Source: Fimbriiglobus sp. (GTDB taxonomy: Bacteria; Planctomycetota; Planctomycetia; Gemmatales; Gemmataceae). From it: DNA of 7,207 bases. A model generated the notes under the pieces. It saw nothing but the letters and a program-made list of their open reading frames with translations, was not told the origin of the DNA and made no database searches. The stretch lies in NCBI GenBank assembly GCA_025352585.1, contig JANXTD010000575.1, positions 1 to 7,207 of the forward strand, read 5' to 3'. Shown here one piece after another: positions 1 through 6,092 of this stretch. Positions within the stretch are counted from its first letter, which is position 1. Every line of letters starts with the position of its first letter. Both the position numbers and the translations under genes were made by a program.

Positions 1-3000
1 ACCCTGTTCACCCAGCGGCACGAGGCGAAGACCGCGACCGTGACCCTGCCGGCGAGCCTGTGGGCGAAGCTGCCGGCCGGCACCACGCCGACGCTGACCG
101 TGAGCGCCACCGACACCAACCGGGCCGAAAACGCGACGGTCACCGAGACGGTGCGATTGGGCGAGCCGCAGGCGGCGACGATGCTCGTAACCGACAAGCC
201 GCTGTACCGCCCCGGCGAGCGCGTCTACTACCGCTCGCTCACCCTCGACCGCGCCAGCTTCCGGCCGCTCGAACGGGAGATGAACTTGCGCTTCGTCATC
301 GAAGGGCCGGACGGCCAACAGGTGCCCGGCTCCGCGGTCATCGGCCTCGCCCGCCCGGTCCACGCCGGCCCGCCGCTGGCCCCCGTCGTCGGCCCCGACG
401 GCGCGCCGGTGCGCGGCGTCGGCACCGGTGCGTTCGAGTTGCCCACGGCGCTGCCCGGCGGCGAGTACGCGCTGAAGGTCTTCGAGGTCGGCCTGGTCAC
501 GCTCACGCCGCCCGAGGGGGCGAAGCCGCTGGCCGTGCGCAAGTTCCTCGTCAACCGCTACACGCCCGACAAGTTCTTGAAGACGCTCGAACTCGACGGC
601 CGAACCTACGGCCCCGGCGACGCGGTGCGCGCCAAGGTCACCGTCCGCGACCAGAGCCGGCCGCAACCCGCGACGCTGCAAGTCGTCGCGTGGGCGACTG
701 TCAACGATAGGCGCGTCACGCTGCCGCTCGACGTGGCCCCGACCGCAACCGATGCCGCCGGCGACGCCGCGCTGAAGTTCACGCTGCCGCCGGGTGAGGT
801 CGCCGACGTGACCGTGGGCGTCAAGGTGACGGCCAACGGCTTTGTCGAGACCATCTCGAAGCCGGTGCCGCTGGCGACGCGCCGGCTCGTCGTCGAGTTC
901 TTCCCCGAGGGCGGCGACCTCATCATCGGCGTGCCGAACCGCGTCTACTTCCGCGCCACGACCCCCGCCGGCCGACCGGCCGACCTGACGGGCACGCTGT
1001 CCGACGGCACGCCGGTGAGGACGTTGACCGACGCCGAGCGGCCGGGCGTCAACCAGGGCATGGGCGTCTTCACGCTCACGCCCGCCGCCGGCCGCGCCGA
1101 CTTCCTGACGCTCACCGCCCCCGCCGGGATCGTGCCGCCGACGCCGCAAGGCTTCGCGCTGCCGACACCCAAGGCGACCGGCGTCGTGCTGAGTGTCCCC
1201 GACGGCGTGACCAGGCCCGGCGAGCCGTTGCGCGTGACGCTGACCGGCGTCGGCCCGGCGAAGCGGAGCGTGCTGGTCGGGGCGTACACCCGCGGCCGGG
1301 CGGTGGCCCACGCCCGCGTGACGCTCGAACCGGGCAAGCCGACCGACGTGGCCCTCGACTTCGGCGCTGCCAAGTTCGGCGGCGTCACCCGCGTCACGGT
1401 CTTCGACGCCCCGGACGCCGACGCCGACCGCGCCGAGCTGACGCCGGTCGCCGAGCGGCTCGTCTTCCGCACCCCCGGCGAACTCCTCAAAATCACGGCC
1501 GCGACGCAAGCCGGCAGGGCGAGCTTCCTGCCGGGGGCCGCCGTCGAGTTGACGGTCACTACGACTGACGAGTCCGGGACCCCGAAGCCGGCGGTCCTGT
1601 GGGCGGCGGTCGTCAACCGCTCCGTGCTGACGATGGCCGACGACCGCAGCGCCCGGCTGCTGCCGACGCACTTCCTGTTGGCCGGCGAGGTGCAGAAGCC
1701 CGACGACCTCGAGCAGGCCGACTTCCTGCTGACCGACCACCCGAAGGCGGCCGCGGCGCTCGACCTCGTGCTGGGCACGCAGGGCTGGCGGCGCTTCGCG
1801 GAGCAGGCCCCCGGCGCGTTCCAGTTGCGGGCCGCCAGCGAGGACGGCGACCGACTGCTGGTGGCGATGGGCGGCAACCGCCGCAGCGTCGCCGGCGCGA
1901 GCGTCGCCAGTATTCGCCTGGCCGAGACGCACCTGCCGCGCTACGAGGCGGCGACCGCGGCGCTGGTGCAGGCCGAGCGCGACCGGCGCGACGAGGCCCC
2001 GATGGCGTCCCTGGTGGGCGACTACAGCCGCAGTCAGTCGGCCGCCGCCGGCGAGTCTTCGCGCTTCCTCGACGACGCGACGGATTACGCCAGTTTTCAA
2101 GAGGGCATTGACGACCGCCTCCTGCGGCTACCGCTAACCGCGAGCCTGCTGTTCGGGCTGGCGGGGTTGCTCGTCCTGGCGGTCCGTCTGACGCGCTCCC
2201 GCTGGGCCGCGGGCGAGCGGCGCTGGCTGCGCCGCGGGGCCGTCGGCTTCGCGCTGCTGGGCGCGTTCGCCGTGGCCGTCACGGCGGTGACGTACCGCCC
2301 CTACGGCCCCTGGCGAGTGGCCGCGACCCAGCGGCCGGTCGGCGTCACCCCGCAAGTGCCGGTCAAGCCCTACCCGATCCCCGAAGACCCGATTCTAAAC
2401 GACGGCAACCCGCCCCAGTGGGTTCCCAAGCTGGGGCAGCCGTCGAAAATGTTGCCGCGGAGGGTCAACGACGACGCCGTCGCCGGCCGCGCGACGGTCG
2501 CGCTGCGCGACGGCTTCCGCGCCGCGCCGGCCGACCGGGCGCTCGCCCCCGGCGCGACCTCGGCGGGGGGCGTCACGCCGGAGATGATCGCCCGCGCCAA
2601 CCGCCCGAGTGGCTTGCGCCTCAACTTCGACCGGGTGCGGGTCAGCGGAAACATCGACGCCGAGAGCCGCAGGCGGGTGCGCGACGCCCTGCCGCCCGAG
2701 CCGTCGCTGGTGGCGCGCGAGTACGCCAACGCCCGCCTCAAGCCCGACTCCGGCGAGTTCGACATTCCCGCCCTGTCCGCCGAAACCGTGCTGTGGCAGC
2801 CGGTGCTCGTGACCCCCGCCGGCGGCCGCGCGACCGTGAAGTTCGACCTGCCCGACGGCGTCGGCGGCTACCAAGTCCTCGTCGCCGGGCACAGCCTCGA
2901 CGGCCGCCTCGGCGCGAGCGTCACCGCCCTCGAAGTCCGCGCGCCGTTCGCCATCGACGTGAAGTTGCCCGCCGAGGTCGGCTCCGCCGACCGCCTGAGC

Positions 3001-4893
3001 GTCCCCGTCGTGATGACCAACGCCACCGACCGCGAGGTCAGCCCGACCCTGGTCGATGCCGCCAAGAACTTGACCGTGACCGGGCTGCGCACCGCCGTCG
3101 CCGTGCCCGCGAACTCCGGCGTGCGGGCGATGATGGGCCTGACGCCGACCGTCACCGAGGGCGTCGCCGAGTTGAGCCTTGACGCGACGCTCGCCCAGAC
3201 CGGCCGGCGGGCGGTGACCGTCGTGCCGGACGGCTTCCCCGTCGAGGGGTCAGTGTCCGGGCTGCTGGCCAAGAGCGTGACGCTGCCGCTGACACTGCCG
3301 AAGGCGACGATCCCAGGCACCCTCCGCGCCAGTGTCGTCGTCTACCCGAACGCGCTCGCCGAAGTGCAGGGCGGCCTCGACGGGCTGCTGCGCGAGCCGA
3401 ACGGCTGCTTCGAGCAGGCGTCGTCGGCCAACTACCCCAACGTGCTCGTGCTGAACCTGCTGCGCGAGACCGGCCAGGCCAGCCCCGACATCAGCGGCCG
3501 CGCCAAGGGGCTGCTGGAGCGCGGTTACGCCCGACTCGTCGGCTTCGAGTGCCCGCGCACCGGGGGCGCGCCGCAGGGCTTCGAGTGGTTCGGCGCGGCC
3601 GACCGGCCCCACCTGGCCCTCACCGCCTACGGCCTCGTGCAGTTCGCCGACATGGCCCGCGTCTACCCCGTCGATGCGAAGTTGCTGGCCCGCACCAGGC
3701 AGTTCCTGCTCGACGCCCGCGACGGCACCGGCGGCTACCGCCCGCCGACGGACGCCGCGCACAGCTTCGGCCGCGCCCCGGCGACGACCGTGGCCGCCTA
3801 CGTCACCTGGGCGATCACGCAGGCCGAGGCGAAGTCCGGCGACGCCCCGAGCGACCTCGCCAAAGAACTCGACGCCCTGTTCGCCCAGGCCACCAAGCCG
3901 GGCAGCCCCGAGGCCGACGACCCGTTCTTCCTGTCGCTCACCGCGAGCGCCCTGCTCTCGCGCCAGCGCGACGCTGACGGCGTCAAGCTGCTCGAAGCGG
4001 TGCTGAAGTTGCAGCGCGGGACCGGCGAAGTCGGCGGCGTGCCGACGAGTCTGACGGCGGCGGCGGGCAAGTCGATGGCCGTCGAGGCGACCGCCGCCGC
4101 GTGCCTCGGCTGGTCCCAGGCCGACCGCCCCGACCTGTTCGCCGCGCCGCTGATGAAAGCGCTGGCGTGGCTCAACGCCCAGCGCGACCCGTCGGGCGCG
4201 TTCGGCGCGACGCACTCGACGGTGCTGGCGCTGAAGGCGATCACCGAGCAAGCCCGCCGGCACCCGCCGAAGGCGGAGTCGGGCCAGTTCGTCGTCCGCG
4301 TCGCCGGAGTCGAGGTCGGCCGCAAGGCGTTCACGAACGCCACCGCCGGCCCGGTCACGGTCGCCATTCCCGAGTCAGCACTGGCCGCGAACGCCGTGAC
4401 CGTGGAGGCGACCGGCGGCGCGGGAACCCCCGTCACGCTGACCTGGCAGGCCCGCACCGCCACGCCGGCCAACGCCCCCGACGCCCCCGTCACGATCACG
4501 ACGGCACTCGACCGCACCGACTTGAGCGAGGGCGACACGGTGCGCGTCACCGTCGTCGTGGCGAACGCCTCGGCCCGGCCGGTCGGCATGGTCATGGCCG
4601 TCGTCGGCCTGCCCGCGGGGTTGCGGCTGCCGCCCGACTTGAAGCAGTTGAAGGCGCTGACCGAGCGCCCGGCGACCGGCGAGCCGCGCGTCAGCCACTT
4701 CGAGGTGCGGCCGCGCGAGGTGGTCTTGTACCGCCACGGCCTGGCCGCGAGCGAGTCGGTCACGGTCGTCTTCGACGCGGTCGCCGAGTACACCGGCACG
4801 TCGCGCGGCCCGGCGAGCCGGGCGTACCCGTACTACGCGCCGGAGTTCAAGCACTGGACGAAGCCGCTCGACGTGGCCATCACGGCGAAGTAG
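1..4893 (+). CDS. Alpha-2-macroglobulin family protein with thioester domain (5' partial)
   Basis: The frame is open from base 1, so the gene starts upstream of the window; the GTG at 40 is an internal valine. 1630 residues are visible and are numbered here from base 1. Macroglobulin-type beta domains come first: TDKPLYRPGE at 64-73, YGPGDAV at 203-209, FFPEGGDL at 300-307, RPGEPL at 405-410. A bait-region-type domain follows, with LPGAAVEL near 510 and VLWAAVVNRSVL near 532-543. LDLVLGTQGWRRF lies at 587-599. Two membrane helices (about 711-728 and 746-764) and a Pro/Arg-rich linker precede the A2M domain, which opens with ETVLWQPVL (928-936). The thioester GCFEQ is at 1135-1139, followed by an alpha-toroid thioester domain to about 1425 and a C-terminal receptor-binding-like beta domain ending in YYAPEFKHW. 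Family members trap proteases through a bait region and a reactive thioester; bacterial ones act outside the cytoplasmic membrane. No penicillin-binding protein 1C gene, the usual proteobacterial partner, is visible. The family call is secure; the physiological target is unknown. Confidence 0.93.
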   Translation, partial: TLFTQRHEAKTATVTLPASLWAKLPAGTTPTLTVSATDTNRAENATVTETVRLGEPQAATMLVTDKPLYRPGERVYYRSLTLDRASFRPLEREMNLRFVIEGPDGQQVPGSAVIGLARPVHAGPPLAPVVGPDGAPVRGVGTGAFELPTALPGGEYALKVFEVGLVTLTPPEGAKPLAVRKFLVNRYTPDKFLKTLELDGRTYGPGDAVRAKVTVRDQSRPQPATLQVVAWATVNDRRVTLPLDVAPTATDAAGDAALKFTLPPGEVADVTVGVKVTANGFVETISKPVPLATRRLVVEFFPEGGDLIIGVPNRVYFRATTPAGRPADLTGTLSDGTPVRTLTDAERPGVNQGMGVFTLTPAAGRADFLTLTAPAGIVPPTPQGFALPTPKATGVVLSVPDGVTRPGEPLRVTLTGVGPAKRSVLVGAYTRGRAVAHARVTLEPGKPTDVALDFGAAKFGGVTRVTVFDAPDADADRAELTPVAERLVFRTPGELLKITAATQAGRASFLPGAAVELTVTTTDESGTPKPAVLWAAVVNRSVLTMADDRSARLLPTHFLLAGEVQKPDDLEQADFLLTDHPKAAAALDLVLGTQGWRRFAEQAPGAFQLRAASEDGDRLLVAMGGNRRSVAGASVASIRLAETHLPRYEAATAALVQAERDRRDEAPMASLVGDYSRSQSAAAGESSRFLDDATDYASFQEGIDDRLLRLPLTASLLFGLAGLLVLAVRLTRSRWAAGERRWLRRGAVGFALLGAFAVAVTAVTYRPYGPWRVAATQRPVGVTPQVPVKPYPIPEDPILNDGNPPQWVPKLGQPSKMLPRRVNDDAVAGRATVALRDGFRAAPADRALAPGATSAGGVTPEMIARANRPSGLRLNFDRVRVSGNIDAESRRRVRDALPPEPSLVAREYANARLKPDSGEFDIPALSAETVLWQPVLVTPAGGRATVKFDLPDGVGGYQVLVAGHSLDGRLGASVTALEVRAPFAIDVKLPAEVGSADRLSVPVVMTNATDREVSPTLVDAAKNLTVTGLRTAVAVPANSGVRAMMGLTPTVTEGVAELSLDATLAQTGRRAVTVVPDGFPVEGSVSGLLAKSVTLPLTLPKATIPGTLRASVVVYPNALAEVQGGLDGLLREPNGCFEQASSANYPNVLVLNLLRETGQASPDISGRAKGLLERGYARLVGFECPRTGGAPQGFEWFGAADRPHLALTAYGLVQFADMARVYPVDAKLLARTRQFLLDARDGTGGYRPPTDAAHSFGRAPATTVAAYVTWAITQAEAKSGDAPSDLAKELDALFAQATKPGSPEADDPFFLSLTASALLSRQRDADGVKLLEAVLKLQRGTGEVGGVPTSLTAAAGKSMAVEATAAACLGWSQADRPDLFAAPLMKALAWLNAQRDPSGAFGATHSTVLALKAITEQARRHPPKAESGQFVVRVAGVEVGRKAFTNATAGPVTVAIPESALAANAVTVEATGGAGTPVTLTWQARTATPANAPDAPVTITTALDRTDLSEGDTVRVTVVVANASARPVGMVMAVVGLPAGLRLPPDLKQLKALTERPATGEPRVSHFEVRPREVVLYRHGLAASESVTVVFDAVAEYTGTSRGPASRAYPYYAPEFKHWTKPLDVAITAK
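2131..2292 (+). other. Internal transmembrane hairpin of the macroglobulin
   Basis: Two hydrophobic stretches, residues about 711-728 (rich in Leu, Ala, Gly, Val) and 746-764 (Gly, Ala, Val, Phe), flank a 17-residue loop with seven arginines (729, 732, 734, 740, 741, 744, 745). By the positive-inside rule the loop should be cytoplasmic, which places both the N-terminal macroglobulin domains and the C-terminal A2M/thioester part outside the membrane. Proteobacterial macroglobulins are usually anchored by an N-terminal lipobox instead. The hydrophobic stretches are seen directly; the topology is inferred. Confidence 0.75.
3403..3417 (+). other. Thioester motif GCFEQ of the macroglobulin
   Basis: The codons spell Gly-Cys-Phe-Glu-Gln. 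In thioester proteins the Cys thiol and the Gln side chain four positions along condense into an internal thioester that bonds covalently to attacking proteases or surfaces. Cys1136 and Gln1139 are both kept, so the bond can form. Eukaryotic members usually read CGEQ and E. coli-type members CLEQ; Phe in second position is a conservative change from Leu. The preceding REPN resembles the usual P-x-G-C context. Confidence 0.85.
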
Positions 4894-4900
4894 GGGCGAT

Positions 4901-5593
4901 CTACTCCAGGTAGTTGTCCGCCGCGGCCCGCGTGTACGTCGCGTCGAGGTTGACCAACACGCGGTCGTCGCCGAGCAGCGCCAGCGGCAGCGCGGGGAGG
5001 GGTTCCCCGACGACGAGCGGGCGTTGCCAGATGTCGAGCATCCGGCCGCCGGCGGCCGCGGGGCCGCGCAGGCCGTAGCTGATGACCGACGGCGTCGGCA
5101 GGAGCGGGGTGGGGAGTTCGAGGGCGGCGGCGATGTACTGCGAGAACGAGAAGTTCGCCGGTCGGCGGTGGGCATCGACCAGGAACAGATTGACGCCTTC
5201 GCGCAGGTAGCCCAAGTAGCGAGTGCCGTACTGCTCGCGCGACTCGTTGCGGTCCTTGTTGCGCGGCGAGATCAACTCGATGACCGCGACGACTCGGCCG
5301 TTTCGCGTGACACTCAGCGTCAGGTCTTGTTCGAGAAAGGTGACCGTGGCTTGGTAGTCGGGTTCAAAGGGGGACGGAGCAGCACCCTGCGGCGACTCCG
5401 GCCGGGGCAGCAGTTGCGAGACGGCGACATCGGGCTTGCCGCCGTTCTCCGGCATCAGCACCAGCGGACTGGCCCCGACGATCGCGCGGTAACCGGGGGG
5501 AAGGTTGGCCTTCAAGTCGCGTGCGATCTCGTTCATCCAGAACTGGTGGACGCCTTCCCAGCCGTCGAGCTTGGCCCAGTCGTGCAGTGCCAT
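4901..5593 (-). CDS. DUF4058 family protein
   Basis: A complete 230-residue protein with an ATG start at 5593, a GGAG ribosome binding site 9 bases upstream and a TAG stop. I recognise the DUF4058 pattern: an N-terminal HDWAKLDGWEGVHQFW (4-19), LPPGYRAI (31-38), PDVAV (54-58), VIELISPRNK (104-113), then YLREGVNLFLVD (129-140) and a C-terminal tail ending in Tyr-Leu-Glu. No signal peptide or membrane segment is seen, so it is probably cytoplasmic. The order PDVAV, a beta strand ending in E-L-I-S-P, then Y-x6-GV-x3-LVD parallels the Uma2 group of PD-(D/E)XK nuclease-like proteins, but no activity can be claimed. DUF4058 proteins are common in cyanobacteria and planctomycetes and have no known role. 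It lies 17 bases after the small basic gene on the same strand, so cotranscription is likely, and converges on the macroglobulin gene. Family call fairly sure; function unknown. Confidence 0.8.
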   Translation of the reverse strand: MALHDWAKLDGWEGVHQFWMNEIARDLKANLPPGYRAIVGASPLVLMPENGGKPDVAVSQLLPRPESPQGAAPSPFEPDYQATVTFLEQDLTLSVTRNGRVVAVIELISPRNKDRNESREQYGTRYLGYLREGVNLFLVDAHRRPANFSFSQYIAAALELPTPLLPTPSVISYGLRGPAAAGGRMLDIWQRPLVVGEPLPALPLALLGDDRVLVNLDATYTRAAADNYLE

Positions 5594-5602
5594 CTTGTGG
5601 GA

Positions 5603-5606
5603 CTCC
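5603..5606 (-). promoter_or_regulatory. Ribosome binding site of the DUF4058 gene
   Basis: On the minus strand GGAG stands 9 bases before the ATG at 5593. It falls inside the 17-base gap after the stop of the upstream gene, which supports this start and suggests translation from a shared transcript. Confidence 0.5.
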
Positions 5607-5610
5607 GGTA

Positions 5611-5910
5611 CTACTTCTTCTTCGCCACTTTCTTGGCGGCGACGGGGGCGGGCTTGGCGACGGGCTTCGCAGCCGGCTTGGCGACGACCTTGGCCGCGGC
5701 GGCGACCGGCTTGGCGGCGGGTTTCGTCGGCTTGGCGGGGGCGGGCTTCGCGGCGGCGGTCGGCTTCGCGGCCGGCTTGGGGGCGACCTTCGCGGGGGCG
5801 CTGGCGGCGACCGGGGCGGCGGCCGGCTTCTTCGACTTCTTCTTGAAGATCGCGTCGTATCCGTCGGCGAACGATTTGTTCTCGGCCAGGCCAATGCGAA
5901 CGATACTCAT
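5611..5910 (-). CDS. Small basic protein with histone H1-like Lys/Ala/Pro tail
   Basis: A complete 99-residue protein with an ATG start at 5910 and a GAGGA motif four bases upstream. Residues 1-23 form a non-repetitive head (MSIVRIGLAE, then a FADGYDAIF segment). From residue 24 the chain is almost only Lys, Ala, Pro and Val in irregular KPA, AKPV and AAK units, ending in KKVAKKK. I count 22 Lys, 32 Ala and 15 Pro in total, with a single Arg. Such tails occur in histone H1-like bacterial proteins (Hc1, AlgP/AlgR3) and in the C-terminal extensions of some HU proteins, where they bind DNA or other polyanions without a fixed structure. I recall similar heads in small planctomycete hypothetical proteins but cannot name a family. 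No signal peptide is seen. The downstream DUF4058 gene begins 17 bases after its stop. A coding origin is supported by the start, the ribosome binding site and the non-repetitive head; nucleic-acid binding is inference. Confidence 0.75.
   Translation of the reverse strand: MSIVRIGLAENKSFADGYDAIFKKKSKKPAAAPVAASAPAKVAPKPAAKPTAAAKPAPAKPTKPAAKPVAAAAKVVAKPAAKPVAKPAPVAAKKVAKKK
5614..5841 (-). repeat. Degenerate low-complexity repeat encoding the Lys/Ala/Pro tail
   Basis: Short imperfect units related to GGCTTGGCGACGGG and GGCTTCGCGGC (plus strand) recur through this stretch, corresponding to Lys-Pro-Ala-Ala/Val units on the minus strand. Units vary in length and sequence, so this is not an exact tandem array. 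It is likely prone to slippage, and tail length may differ between strains. Confidence 0.6.
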
Positions 5911-5914
5911 GGTG

Positions 5915-5919
5915 TCCTC
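5915..5919 (-). promoter_or_regulatory. Ribosome binding site of the small basic protein gene
   Basis: GAGGA on the minus strand, followed by CACC and then the ATG at 5910. The spacing is slightly short but acceptable, and it supports this ATG as the start. Confidence 0.5.
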
Positions 5920-6003
5920 GGCGTGCGCGGTGCGAATCCCCGGCCAGTCCCGGTTAGGTTGAGTCTAGCGCATCGCCACCCCGACGCCAGACGATTCCCC
6001 CCG

Positions 6004-6027
6004 GCGCGGGCGATTTTCGCCCCGCGC
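6004..6027 (+). other. GC-rich hairpin in the thrC leader (hairpin 1)
   Basis: GCGCGGGCGA (6004-6013) pairs with TCGCCCCGCGC (6017-6027) around a TTT loop, leaving one bulged C on the 3' side. The stem of about 10 base pairs is nearly all G-C and would be very stable in RNA. No T-run follows, so it is not a classic Rho-independent terminator. Whether it is transcribed depends on the unmapped thrC start site. Confidence 0.55.
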
Positions 6028-6030
6028 GGT

Positions 6031-6048
6031 GCCGATCGGGAGATCGGC
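6031..6048 (+). other. Perfect 7-bp inverted repeat in the thrC leader (hairpin 2)
   Basis: GCCGATC (6031-6037) and GATCGGC (6042-6048) form a perfect stem around GGGA, only three bases after hairpin 1. It runs into a GCGGCCGC palindrome (6047-6054) and then TTTT at 6057-6060. It could be an RNA stem, a weak attenuator or a protein-binding site. The T-run is short and not adjacent to the stem. Confidence 0.5.
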
Positions 6049-6061
6049 GGCCGCGGTTTTC

Positions 6062-6072
6062 GGTAAGTTACC
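6062..6072 (+). promoter_or_regulatory. Palindrome GGTAAGTTACC, candidate operator
   Basis: An odd perfect palindrome with 5-base arms around a central G, 20 bases before the first thrC ATG. It is one of the few AT-containing symmetric sequences in this DNA. A regulator-binding site is possible, but a single short copy may be chance. Confidence 0.3.
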
Positions 6073-6092
6073 TGTGACTCCACTCCCTCGCA

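Larger units (their letters stand above)
5911..6092 (+). other. Divergent intergenic region between the small basic gene and thrC
   Basis: These 182 bases must hold the promoters for both the leftward pair and the rightward thrC gene. The left part (about 5951-5968) is relatively AT-rich for this DNA and could be a promoter core, but I find no convincing -35/-10 pair on either strand. The right part holds two hairpins and a palindrome listed separately. An in-frame TGA at 6075-6077 limits thrC to starts downstream of it. No RNA gene is recognised. Confidence 0.6.

Noticed and set aside
40..42. GTG as the real start of the macroglobulin gene
   Set aside because: The frame is open back to base 1 and there is no signal peptide after the GTG, so the gene continues upstream of the window.
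3250..4263. 337-codon minus-strand open frame inside the macroglobulin gene
   Set aside because: Shadow of the thioester-domain coding frame; composition is Arg/Gly/Ala-rich with no recognisable domain.
4901..4913. CTAC-5-GTAG inverted repeat at the end of the DUF4058 gene as a terminator
   Set aside because: A four-base stem without a T-run is too weak.
5024..5962. 312-codon plus-strand open frame across the DUF4058 and small basic genes
   Set aside because: The minus-strand frames carry family motifs and ribosome binding sites. The plus-strand Gly/Ala/Phe repeats are simply the complement of the Lys/Ala/Pro tail.
5930..5962. Possible leader peptide before thrC (GTG start, TGA end)
   Set aside because: It would read V-R-I-P-G-Q-S-R-L-G, with no run of Thr or Ile codons and no good ribosome binding site, so it does not fit a threonine attenuator.
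6047..6054. GCGGCCGC palindrome
   Set aside because: An 8-base GC palindrome is expected by chance in such GC-rich DNA; no independent support for a function.
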